Shown one piece after another: positions 56,330-64,000 of a stretch of DNA of 64,000 bases. The position numbers and the translations under genes were made by a program. Source of the DNA: Streptomyces sp. Je 1-369. GTDB lineage: Bacteria > Actinomycetota > Actinomycetes > Streptomycetales > Streptomycetaceae. Positions within the stretch are counted from its first letter, which is position 1; every line of letters begins with the position of its first letter. Below the pieces are notes generated by a model. It searched no databases and was not told the DNA's origin. It saw only the letters and a program-made list of their open reading frames with translations. The DNA is taken from positions 4,833,924-4,897,923 of the forward strand of contig NZ_CP101750.1 of assembly GCF_026810505.1 (NCBI RefSeq). The letters run 5' to 3'.

Positions 56330-57397
56330 TCATCCCGCTGCGTCCGCCGCATCGCTGGTGCCACATGCGTCGCGCAGGTGCTGGAGATGCGTGAGGCCCG
56401 AGAGGACCTCGTCCGTCGGCAGTCCGAAGTCGACGAGACAGGCGACCTCGTCCACGCCGAGTTCCGTGAGGCGCCGGACGGCTTCCCGGGCCTTGTCGAC
56501 CGAGCCGAGCAGCCCGATGTTGTCGAAGTAGTGCTCGAACGACCGCTCGACCAGGAAATCGATCTCGTCCGGGTCGAGGCTTCCAGGACCGTCGGAGCCG
56601 GAGCCGGTGTCCGAGGCCAGAATGAGGTTGAGCGAGCTGCGCATGTAGGCGGAGAGTGACGGCCTGACGAGCTCGCGGACGGCTTCGTTGTCGTCGCCGA
56701 GGAACGTGTGCACCATCACCACGACGTGACCGGGCCGTCCGTCGGGGTTCGCCTCGGCGGCGGCCTCCCGGTACGCGGCGATCTTCTCGGCCAGTTGCTC
56801 CGGCGTCTGCCCGAGCAGATGGGTCAGAAGACCGGCGCCGATCCGGCCCGCGCTGCGGAAGGTCTCGATGTCGCCCACGCTGGTGATCCACACCGGCAGT
56901 TCGGCCTGCACCGGGGGAGGGAAGGACCGCACCTCGGCCGGGTTTCCCAGCCCGTCCGTGACCTTGATCGCCTCTCCGCGCCACAGCGCCCGCACCTGCT
57001 CGATCCGCTCGTACATCTCGGTCCGGCGGTCCCCGTACGTCGACGGGTTGAGTGCGAAGTCGGTAGCGTGCCATCCGGAGGCGAAGGACACCCCGACGCG
57101 GCCGCGCGAGATGTTGTCCACGACCGACCATTCCTCGGCGATCCGCACCGGATGGTGCAGCGGTGCCACCACGCTGCCGGCCCGGATCTTGACACGGCTG
57201 GTGACCGCGGCAACGGCCGCACCGGTCACCGAGGGGTTCGGATAGGTACCTCCGAATTGGTGGAAATGGCGTTCCGGGGTCCACACGGCGTGGAATCCGT
57301 GCTCATCCGCGAAGCGGGCGCCCTCGAGAAGCAGCCGGTACCGGTCGTCCTCTGTGGTGCCGCTGTCGTTGGCGAAATAGAAAAGGCTGAAATCCAT
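56330..57397 (-). CDS. LLM-class flavin-dependent oxidoreductase, MupA/Atu3640 type
   Basis: 355 aa, ATG 57397 with GGGGAG upstream. Luciferase-like TIM barrel: MDFSLFYFANDSGTTEDDRYRLLLEGARFADEHGFHAVWTPERHFHQFGG, VKIRAGSVVAPLHHPVRIAEEWSVVDNISRGRVGVSFASGWHATDF (the MupA-subgroup signature). The C-terminal half has the usual TLR-LGVDEVACLVDFG ending. In NRPS-PKS clusters such FMNH2-dependent monooxygenases hydroxylate or rearrange the carrier-bound chain. Divergent from the NRPS gene (226 bp shared region). Not related to the LuxC/LuxE genes 35 kb away. Confidence 0.92.
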   Translation of the reverse strand: MDFSLFYFANDSGTTEDDRYRLLLEGARFADEHGFHAVWTPERHFHQFGGTYPNPSVTGAAVAAVTSRVKIRAGSVVAPLHHPVRIAEEWSVVDNISRGRVGVSFASGWHATDFALNPSTYGDRRTEMYERIEQVRALWRGEAIKVTDGLGNPAEVRSFPPPVQAELPVWITSVGDIETFRSAGRIGAGLLTHLLGQTPEQLAEKIAAYREAAAEANPDGRPGHVVVMVHTFLGDDNEAVRELVRPSLSAYMRSSLNLILASDTGSGSDGPGSLDPDEIDFLVERSFEHYFDNIGLLGSVDKAREAVRRLTELGVDEVACLVDFGLPTDEVLSGLTHLQHLRDACGTSDAADAAG

Positions 57398-57623
57398 GGT
57401 GATCGCTCCCCTCGCCGATCAGTGTGGAGTATCGGCACAGATTCGCGGAAGCATCAATTGATGGTGGAGCACGATGTCGGTCCGGTCTGTCCCGCCGGCG
57501 AGACAAGAAGCCGCGGCGGAGAGGCGTGGAGAAGCCTTCGGTACGTCGCTCGCTCCGGTGACCAGCGGGTAGTGTCCGTTAACAGTCCACACGTAGACAT
57601 GGCCGATCGCTTGGAGGGCTTTC

Positions 57624-60600
57624 ATGCCTCGAACGCATCACGCGAATTACCAGAATTTGGGTGGTGACGGTCTTTCGGCCAAGGGTATTTCGCGTGTGAT
57701 TCCCGCCTCTTCCGCGCAGCGCAGGATGTACTTCGCGTCGATGATGCGGCCGGACAGCTCGGCCGACGTGTGGGGGACTGTCCTTGTCGTCGAGGGTGAA
57801 CTTGCGGTAGAGCGACTCGAACGCGCGGTGGACGTGCTGCGCCGCAGGCACGAGACGCTGCGCACCACTTTCCTCGAGCGTGCCGGTGAGGTTCTGCAGG
57901 TCGTGCACGAATCGGACGCCGTGCACGACGCGGAACGGGATTCCGTGCGGCGGGCTCCGGTCGACGTCGTGGAGGCCCCGGGAAACGCTCCCGGAGAGCG
58001 CCGCGCATGGGCGGAAAAAGAGGCCCGAAGGCTGATCGAGCTGCCGTTCGACATCGCTTCGGGGCCGCTCTGGCGGATGAGTGTCATAAGGGTTGCGCCT
58101 GGGATGCAACTGGTGGCCCTGGCGTTTCATCACATCATCATCGACGAAGTCTCCGCGCAGGTTTTCGCCGGAGAACTCCGCCTTGCCTACGCCGACCCGG
58201 ACGCGCCCGCCCTGACGGTTCCGGCCGCGCAGTACGCCGACTTCTGCCTGGCCGAGAACAAGCCCGACGAGGACCGTGCGGGACTGGAGTACTGGCTCGA
58301 CCAGTTGGCGGACATTCCCTCGAATCGATTCCCCGAGGACGGCGGGGAGAATCCGGGAAAGGCCATCGGCGCACGGCTTCCGATCGCGCTGCCGGACGGT
58401 GTGACGGAAGAATTCGAACGGTTCTGCAAGGACCGGTCGATCACTCCGTTCACCGGCATGCTCGCGGTGTACTTCATTCTCCTCCAGCGCTGGGCGGGAA
58501 CGAATGACATCACGGTCGGCACGCAGGTGTTCAGCCGCCCGAACTCGGCACTCTTCGGCTCGATCGGGTTCTTCGCCAACACGGTGGTGCTGCGCTCGCA
58601 GGCGGCCCCCGCCCTGACCTTCGACGAGTACCTCGACCGTGTACGGGAGACGGTGCACGGCGCACTCGCCTACCAGGACGTGCCGTTCGAGGCGGTGGTG
58701 GACGCGGTCGCCCCGCATCGCGACGCCGACCGCAACCCCCTTTTCCAGGTCGCGATCAGCTACGCCTCGCTCGACCCCAGCGACGTCTGGGTGCTGGACG
58801 GCCTCCAGGTTTCGACCTTGCCCGAGCCCACGGAGCTGTCGGGGCTCCAGTTCGACCTGACGCTGGACGTCCAGCGCATGGCGGGCGAAACCACGCTCAC
58901 CGTCGAGTACGACCGCCGGCGGTTCTCCGAAGCGGCCATGCGGCAGTTCGCCGCCGCGTACGGACATGTGCTGCGCACCCTCGTCCGGACGCCCGGTGTC
59001 CCGATCGGAGACATCCCCGTCCACGACGCGGCCACGCGCGCGCAGACGCTTGCACTCGGCGCCGGTGACGAAGCGAAGCAGGGCCGTACCGGCACCGGAC
59101 ACACCTCGGTGTGGGACCTCTTCGAGCGGACCGCCGCCGCCACACCCCGACTCCAGGCGGTCGGCGCGGCAGGCGAACGGCTGACCTTCGCCGAACTGGC
59201 CGACCGCGCCCGTACGTTGGCCGCCGGTCTGCGGGCCCGTGGCGTGCGGACCGGCACCATGGTGGGAATCTGCCTGCCCCGGCAGGGCGACCTGATCGTC
59301 ACGATGCTCGCCACCTGGTGCGCGGGTGGAGCGTTCCTGCTGCTCGACCGGCAGCAGCCCGAACAGCGCCGCCGCATGCTCCTGCAAGAGGCGGGCGTCT
59401 CCCTGGTGGTCGCGGACGAGCCCTTCTCCGACGTGGAGACGGTCTCGGCGGCCGTGCTCCGGGCGGACGCGGCCCGGCTCGCGGAGGAGGCCCCGGCCCC
59501 CGGCGGCGCCCCCGCCGACGTCTTCGCCACCCTTCCGCGTCCGGGTGCCGCCCCGGCCTACGTGGTCTTCACATCGGGTTCCACCGGAAAGCCGAAGGGC
59601 GTGATCGTCGACCAGGAGAGCCTGGTCGCGCTCGCCACCACCCAGCAGGCGCCGATGTACGCGCAGTTGCCCGAGGGCCGTCAGGTGAACATCGGCGCAC
59701 TGAGCGCCGTCACCTTCGACGTGTTCATCAACCACTGCCTCGGCATGATGGTCTTCGGGCACCGGCTGCTGCTGCTCGACGAAGAAGAGCGCATGGACCC
59801 GCTGCGACTGCTCGCCCGCGGATCGGATCCCGATACCGCGATCGACGTGCTCGACTGCAACAGCAGCCAGATGGAGATGCTCGTCGACGCCGGTCTCCTG
59901 GACAGGCCGTACCCACCGAAGATCGTCACGTTCGGCGGCGAGAACACGTCCGACCGGCTCTGGCGGCGCCTGCGCGACCAGCCCGGGCTGCTCGCGTTCA
60001 GCCTGTACGGCCTCACCGAGTGCACCGTCGACTCGACCTCCACGGAGATCCGCGGACTCGAGCACCAGGTGTCCGGGCGCGCGGTCGGCACGACCCGGAT
60101 CTACATCGTCGACGACCAGCTCCAGTTGCTGCCGCCCCTGTTCGTCGGGGAGATCTGCATCGGCGGACTGGGAGTGGCCCAGGGGTACGTGGGACAGCCC
60201 GCGTACACCAGCGAGCGCTTCATCGCCGACCCGTTCAGCGGCGTCCCCGGACAGCGCATGTACCGCACCGGCGACAAGGGCCGGCTGCGTGCCGACGGGC
60301 AGCTGGAGTTCTGGGGCCGCGTCGACGACCAGGTCAAGGTCCGCGGCCTGCGGGTCGAGCCCGGTGAGGTGGAGAACGCGCTGCTCGCGCACCCGGCCAT
60401 CGTCCGTGCCGCCGTCTTCGCGACGGACGCGGGCACCCCCATGGCGCGACTGGTGGCCTACGTCGTACCCGACGGGAACGGCCGGGACGGTCTGACCCCC
60501 GCCGCGGTACGGGAGTTCCTGCGCGGCAGGCTCCCCGCCGCGCTGCTCCCCGACCGGGTGGGCATCTTCGACGAGTTCCCGATCACGCCCAACGGCAAGC

Positions 60601-60935
60601 TGGACCGCAAGGCGCTGTCCGACAGCGGTCCGTCGGGCACCGAGCCGGACGCGGGCCGGGACGTCACGGTCCCCGCCGACCCGCGCGAACGCACGCTCTG
60701 CGAGATCGTGGCCGAGGTCGTCGGCGTACCGCAGGTGGGACTCGACGCCAACTTCTTCGACCTGGGCGGCAATTCGCTGCTCGCCATGACGCTCATCGGC
60801 CGCGTACGCGCCGTCCTGGGCTGCGAGCTGCGGATCCGAACCGTCTTCGAGGCGCGGACGATCGCCGACATCGCGGCGCGGTTGGGCGCCGCCGACAGCG
60901 CGCCCAGGCCCGCGCTGCGCAGGCGAGGGAAGTGA
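57624..60935 (+). CDS. NRPS module: condensation-adenylation-carrier
   Basis: 1103 aa from ATG 57624, GGAGGGC just upstream. C domain about 18-450: HHIIIDE active site (His169-170) in place of the usual HHxxxDG; RNPLFQV near 370. A domain about 490-990: A3 VVFTSGSTGKPKGVIV, A5 YGLTECTVDST, A7 YRTGDKG, A8 GRVDDQVKVRGLRVEPGEVE, A10 NGKLDRK. PCP about 1020-1090, phosphopantetheine Ser1051 in DLGGNSLLAM. No thioesterase or docking domain. By hand alignment the substrate-code residues are D-V-N-D-V-F-L-V-D, which I do not recognise. A C domain at the protein start means an upstream acyl donor, possibly the free carrier protein charged by the ligase below. Confidence 0.93.
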   Translation: MPRTHHANYQNLGGDGLSAKGISRVIPASSAQRRMYFASMMRPDSSADVWGTVLVVEGELAVERLERAVDVLRRRHETLRTTFLERAGEVLQVVHESDAVHDAERDSVRRAPVDVVEAPGNAPGERRAWAEKEARRLIELPFDIASGPLWRMSVIRVAPGMQLVALAFHHIIIDEVSAQVFAGELRLAYADPDAPALTVPAAQYADFCLAENKPDEDRAGLEYWLDQLADIPSNRFPEDGGENPGKAIGARLPIALPDGVTEEFERFCKDRSITPFTGMLAVYFILLQRWAGTNDITVGTQVFSRPNSALFGSIGFFANTVVLRSQAAPALTFDEYLDRVRETVHGALAYQDVPFEAVVDAVAPHRDADRNPLFQVAISYASLDPSDVWVLDGLQVSTLPEPTELSGLQFDLTLDVQRMAGETTLTVEYDRRRFSEAAMRQFAAAYGHVLRTLVRTPGVPIGDIPVHDAATRAQTLALGAGDEAKQGRTGTGHTSVWDLFERTAAATPRLQAVGAAGERLTFAELADRARTLAAGLRARGVRTGTMVGICLPRQGDLIVTMLATWCAGGAFLLLDRQQPEQRRRMLLQEAGVSLVVADEPFSDVETVSAAVLRADAARLAEEAPAPGGAPADVFATLPRPGAAPAYVVFTSGSTGKPKGVIVDQESLVALATTQQAPMYAQLPEGRQVNIGALSAVTFDVFINHCLGMMVFGHRLLLLDEEERMDPLRLLARGSDPDTAIDVLDCNSSQMEMLVDAGLLDRPYPPKIVTFGGENTSDRLWRRLRDQPGLLAFSLYGLTECTVDSTSTEIRGLEHQVSGRAVGTTRIYIVDDQLQLLPPLFVGEICIGGLGVAQGYVGQPAYTSERFIADPFSGVPGQRMYRTGDKGRLRADGQLEFWGRVDDQVKVRGLRVEPGEVENALLAHPAIVRAAVFATDAGTPMARLVAYVVPDGNGRDGLTPAAVREFLRGRLPAALLPDRVGIFDEFPITPNGKLDRKALSDSGPSGTEPDAGRDVTVPADPRERTLCEIVAEVVGVPQVGLDANFFDLGGNSLLAMTLIGRVRAVLGCELRIRTVFEARTIADIAARLGAADSAPRPALRRRGK

Positions 60936-60940
60936 ACACC

Positions 60941-62317
60941 ATGACAAGCGGGGAAGGCACCATGGACTGGCTGCTGTCACAACTCCAGGACCGGGGCGAC
61001 GCGGAGGCGATGGCCGGGCACGGCGGCAGCGTCACGTGCGCGCGGCTCGCCGAGCGGACCACCGGCTGGCTGGCCGAGCTCGACCGGCTCGGGGTGGCCG
61101 GGGGCGAGACCGTGGCGATCGTCGGGAGCCCGTCGCCGGCCACGGTCGCGCTCTTCATGGCGATCGCCGTCCGGGGCGGGGTCGTGGTTCCCTTCGCCCC
61201 CACCGATCCGCCGGAGGAACAGCGGACGCGCCGGATCGCGACGGCACACGCGACCAGGGTCATCGAGTTCGACGGTCCTGACGACTGGACCTTCCGGACG
61301 GTCCAGGCACCGGACGAGCCACGGCCCGCCCTCCTGACGAAGCTCGCCGGAGCGGGAGAGGCAGGCCTCCTGCTGTTCTCCTCGGGGTCGACGGGCGAGA
61401 GCAAGGCGGCGCTCCTGTCGCTGCCGCGGCTGCTCGGCGGATTCCGTGCGTCGCCCCGCCCGCGGCGAACGCTGCAGTTCATGGCGCTCGACCACATCGG
61501 CGGAGTCAATACGCTGTTCCGCACGCTCCTCGGCGGCGGCACGGTGGTCACCGAACCGCGGCGCACCCCGAAGCACGCGTGCGCGGCCATCGAGCAACAC
61601 CGCGTCCAGGTGCTGCCGACCACACCGACCTTCCTCAACATGCTGCTGCTCTCCGGGGCCCACCGCGACCACGACCTGTCCTCGCTCGAACTGGTCACCT
61701 ACGGCACCGAGCCGATGCGTGAGGTCACCCTCGCGCAAGCGGCCAAGGCGTTCCCCGGCGTGCGGTTCAAGCAGACGTACGGCCTCACCGAGACCGGCAT
61801 CCTGCCCACCCGGTCCGCGGCGTCGGACTCGCTGCGGATGGACGTCGGAGGCCACGGGTTCACCACGGACGTGCGCGACGGCGTGCTCTGGATCAAGTCG
61901 CCGAGCAGCATGCTCGGTTACCTCAACGCGCCGAGCCCGTTCGACGAGGACGGCTGGCTCGACACCGGCGACGCGGTCGAGGTGGCCGACGACGGCACGC
62001 TCCGTGTACTCGGGCGGCTCTCGGCGCTGATCAACGTCGGCGGCGAGAAGGTCTCCCCCACGGAGGTCGAGAACGTACTGCTGCGGGCCCCCGACGTCGG
62101 GGACGTCATCGTGAGCGGCCGCCCGAACGCCGTCACGGGAGAGATCGTCGTCGCCGCGGTCGAGGCGACAGGGACGGAGGAGCCGCAGGCGCTGAGCAGG
62201 CGGCTGCGCCGGTTCTGCGCCGAGCACCTCCCGCCCCACAAGGTCCCGGCCGTCATCACCGTCTCGGACGTGCCGCTGCACGGCGAGCGCTTCAAGCGAA
62301 AGGGAGGTGCGGTGTGA
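60941..62317 (+). CDS. Stand-alone AMP-binding acyl ligase
   Basis: 458 aa if ATG 60941 is used (AGGGA ten bases upstream); GTG 60932, overlapping the NRPS stop by four bases, and ATG 60962 with GGGGAAGG are alternatives. ANL motifs: FSSGSTGESKAALLS, TYGLTETG, DGWLDTGDAV, and the C-terminal ERFKRKGG lysine. Shorter than NRPS A domains and close to acyl-CoA or acyl-ACP ligases. Probably loads a carboxylic acid onto the free carrier protein two genes downstream, giving the starter unit. Same operon as NRPS, SDR, ACP and PKS. Confidence 0.88.
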   Translation: MTSGEGTMDWLLSQLQDRGDAEAMAGHGGSVTCARLAERTTGWLAELDRLGVAGGETVAIVGSPSPATVALFMAIAVRGGVVVPFAPTDPPEEQRTRRIATAHATRVIEFDGPDDWTFRTVQAPDEPRPALLTKLAGAGEAGLLLFSSGSTGESKAALLSLPRLLGGFRASPRPRRTLQFMALDHIGGVNTLFRTLLGGGTVVTEPRRTPKHACAAIEQHRVQVLPTTPTFLNMLLLSGAHRDHDLSSLELVTYGTEPMREVTLAQAAKAFPGVRFKQTYGLTETGILPTRSAASDSLRMDVGGHGFTTDVRDGVLWIKSPSSMLGYLNAPSPFDEDGWLDTGDAVEVADDGTLRVLGRLSALINVGGEKVSPTEVENVLLRAPDVGDVIVSGRPNAVTGEIVVAAVEATGTEEPQALSRRLRRFCAEHLPPHKVPAVITVSDVPLHGERFKRKGGAV

Positions 62318-63060
62318 GCGGCACCGTGGATCCGCGTCCGGTGGCGGTCGTCAGCGGCGGCAGCCGCGGCCTGGGCCTCGCGCTGGTGACGGACTTCCTG
62401 CGGCGCGGCTACCGGGTCGAGACCTTCAGCCGTACCGAGTCCGCCGAACTGGCCGCGCTGCGGGAGTCGGCGGGCCCGGACGCGTTGTTCTGGTCCGCGG
62501 TCGACGGCACGGACGCCGACGCGGTCGAGGAGTTCGTCCGCACGGCCGTGCGCCGCCACCGCCGCATCGACGTGCTGGTGAACAACGCCGCCGTCGGGCT
62601 CGAAGGCCTGCTGACGCTGACCGCCCCGGCGGCCATCGACGCCGCGCTGCGGACCAACGTGGCGCTGCCCGTGCTGCTCGCCCGTGCCTGTCTCAAGCCC
62701 ATGCTCGCCCGCCGCGACGGCGTGGTGATCAACCTGTCGTCGATCAACGCGCTGCGCGGACAGACCGGTGTGGCCGTGTACGGCGCGGCGAAGGCCGCCC
62801 TCGACGGGCTGACCCGAGGCCTGGCCCGTGAGGTCGGCCCCGCGGGAGTCCGGGTGGTCAGCGTCGCCCCCGGCTACTTCGAGAGCGAGATGACCGCGGG
62901 GATCAGCGCGGACCAGCGCCGCCGCATCGTGCGCCGCACACCACTGGGCCGACTCGGCTCGACGGAGGACGTGCTGGGCGTCATCCGGTTCCTCACCTCG
63001 CCCGCGGCGAGCTTCATCACCGGCCAGACCATCACCGTCGACGGTGGCTACACCTGCTGA
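62314..63060 (+). CDS. SDR family ketoreductase (FabG-like)
   Basis: 248 aa from GTG 62314, overlapping the ligase stop by four bases (GTGA). SGGSRGLGLAL cofactor motif, VNNAAVGLEGL, catalytic set Ser-Tyr-Lys in INLSSINALRGQTGVAVYGAAKAALDG, PGYFESEMTAG, and TGQTITVDGGYTC at the C terminus. A discrete reductase that would act on carrier-bound beta-keto groups, as FabG and trans-acting KRs do. Confidence 0.93.
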   Translation: MSGTVDPRPVAVVSGGSRGLGLALVTDFLRRGYRVETFSRTESAELAALRESAGPDALFWSAVDGTDADAVEEFVRTAVRRHRRIDVLVNNAAVGLEGLLTLTAPAAIDAALRTNVALPVLLARACLKPMLARRDGVVINLSSINALRGQTGVAVYGAAKAALDGLTRGLAREVGPAGVRVVSVAPGYFESEMTAGISADQRRRIVRRTPLGRLGSTEDVLGVIRFLTSPAASFITGQTITVDGGYTC

Positions 63061-63109
63061 ACCCCGACTGCGGGGGACCGGGGCAAATGCGAACGGGAGT
63101 GTGATTCGA

Positions 63110-63385
63110 ATGAACAGGCGCGAGACGGTCATGGCCGCGCTGCTCGACATCGTGAACGAGGTGGCGGGGCCGGTCGAGCACCTGGACGAGGACCAGCTGC
63201 TCGTCGACCAGCTCGGTCTGGAGTCGCTGCACCTCGCCCGGCTCGTCGCCGTCCTGGAGATGGAGCTGGACGCCGACCCGTTCTCCGACGAGATGCCCAT
63301 CACGGGTGTGCGCACGGTCGGTGATCTGCTGGAGGCGTACGCCCCGGCCGTCCGGCCCCGGCTCGGTGCCGGCGAGCCGTCATGA
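63110..63385 (+). CDS. Free acyl carrier protein
   Basis: 91 aa from ATG 63110, with CGGGAG ten bases upstream. Four-helix ACP with the phosphopantetheine serine in DQLGLESLHLARL and acidic helix 2 (VLEMELDADPFSDEMPI), the pattern of starter-unit carrier proteins in hybrid clusters. Overlaps the PKS start by four bases. It probably receives an acyl group from the adjacent ligase. Confidence 0.93.
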   Translation: MNRRETVMAALLDIVNEVAGPVEHLDEDQLLVDQLGLESLHLARLVAVLEMELDADPFSDEMPITGVRTVGDLLEAYAPAVRPRLGAGEPS

Positions 63386-64000
63386 CACAGCCGGAGCCGG
63401 GCGGCAGCCCGATCGCCGTCGTCGGCATCGCCGCGCGTTTCCCCGGGGCCGCGGACGTGGGCGAGTTCTGGGACGCGATCCTCGCCGGACGCGAGTCGAT
63501 CCGCGACCTCGGTGACGAGGAACTGCTGCGCGGTGGGGTGGATCCGGAGTGGCTCAAGGACCCCGACTACGTCAGGGCGGCCTCGTCGATCGACGGCGTC
63601 GACCTCTTCGACGCGGCCTTCTTCGACATCTCGGGCCGCGAGGCCGCCGCGATGGACCCCCAGCACCGCGTCTTCCTGGAGACGTGCTGGCACGCGCTGG
63701 AGGACGCGGGCCTGCGCCCGGCGGCCGGTACCGGTGCCTCGGTCGGCGTCTTCGCCGGCAGCGGCGGCGTTCTGACCGGCTACCTCCCCGAGGTGCTCGC
63801 GAACACCGGGCCACTGGCCGATCCGACGGCCTCGCTCGAACAGCTCGGCTCCGACAAGGACTTCCTCGCCACCCGGGTGTCGTACAAGCTCAATCTGACC
63901 GGACCGAGCCTGACGGTGCAGACGGCCTGCTCCACGTCGCTGGTCGCGGTGCACCTCGCCTGCCAGAGCCTGCTGCGCGGCGAGTGCGACGCGGCGCTGG
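63382..64000 (+). CDS. Type I polyketide synthase, ketosynthase domain (cut off by the window end)
   Basis: 206 codons are visible from ATG 63382, running off the window. The ketosynthase starts at residue 9 (SPIAVVGIAARFPGAADVGEFWDAILAGRESI), with no docking domain. FFDISGREAAAMDPQHRVFLETCWHALEDAG, then SDKDFLATRVSYKLNLTGPSLTVQTACSTSLVAVHLACQSLL with the catalytic Cys in TACSTS. The SDKDFLATRVSYKL block is typical of ketosynthases in NRPS-PKS hybrids. The His pair and any AT, KR or ACP lie outside the window. Confidence 0.95.
   Translation, partial: MTQPEPGGSPIAVVGIAARFPGAADVGEFWDAILAGRESIRDLGDEELLRGGVDPEWLKDPDYVRAASSIDGVDLFDAAFFDISGREAAAMDPQHRVFLETCWHALEDAGLRPAAGTGASVGVFAGSGGVLTGYLPEVLANTGPLADPTASLEQLGSDKDFLATRVSYKLNLTGPSLTVQTACSTSLVAVHLACQSLLRGECDAAL

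Noticed and set aside
57579..60980. 1133-aa minus-strand open frame opposite the NRPS
   Set aside because: Antisense of a well-supported NRPS; no recognisable protein motifs or ribosome binding site.

Overview
High-GC actinobacterial chromosome, almost certainly Streptomyces. The evidence is codon bias, GTG/TTG starts, bldG, a topA with a Lys/Ala-repeat tail, a fused transporter-thymidylate kinase, StrR-, AfsR- and TipA-type regulators, and Zur-type alternative ribosomal proteins. From memory, the order at 0.3-16.4 kb matches S. coelicolor SCO3549-SCO3540 and the order at about 37-50 kb matches SCO3434 to about SCO3420. Here the two core blocks are only about 21 kb apart and are joined by variable DNA that starts at a tRNA-Thr gene.

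Layout. 0.3-16.4 kb, core: bldG and an anti-sigma kinase, proton pyrophosphatase, lipoprotein, methyltransferase, small membrane protein, topA, MFS-thymidylate kinase-coiled coil fusion, DNA polymerase III delta prime, secreted S33-type peptidase, tRNA-Thr(CGT) with a strong terminator. 16.6-28.4 kb, variable: a compact gene set without PKS or NRPS, with two LysR regulators, a StrR/ParB-like regulator, a LuxC-like acyl reductase, a LuxE-like acyl ligase, two small alpha/beta or NTF2-like proteins, a DHA2 exporter, an APS-kinase-like protein, a methyltransferase and a sulfotransferase. It closes with a 20-bp-stem hairpin. It looks like a dedicated small-molecule pathway: carboxylate activation and reduction, methylation, sulfation, export. 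28.4-37.2 kb: cupin, SDR, hydrolase, OmpR-type two-component system, AfsR-like regulator. 37.3-44.5 kb: PolA-like polymerase, nitrilase-family amidase, DUF2786, FUSC membrane protein, lipoprotein. 44.5-47.1 kb: divergent zinc-starvation operons (S14, L28 / L33, L31, COG0523 protein, S18) around a Zur-box-like palindrome. 47.2-49.2 kb: DUF397 / ATPase / XRE regulatory trio sharing a 31-bp inverted element. 49.2-54.8 kb: aldehyde dehydrogenase, DinB, PadR with a DrrAB-type ABC exporter and three matching operators, TipA-like MerR regulator with its own long-spacer promoter.

54.8-64.0 kb: start of a second biosynthetic cluster that runs off the window. A B12-type radical SAM enzyme and a MupA/Atu3640-type flavin oxidoreductase diverge from an NRPS (C-A-PCP), an AMP ligase, an SDR, a free carrier protein and a ketosynthase.

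Recurring themes are putative leaderless promoters (a -10 hexamer 6-7 nt before the start codon), translational coupling by 1-4 nt overlaps in both biosynthetic regions and the zinc operons, and many short in-frame tandem repeats. All assignments come from reading the sequence and recalling families; no searches were run.
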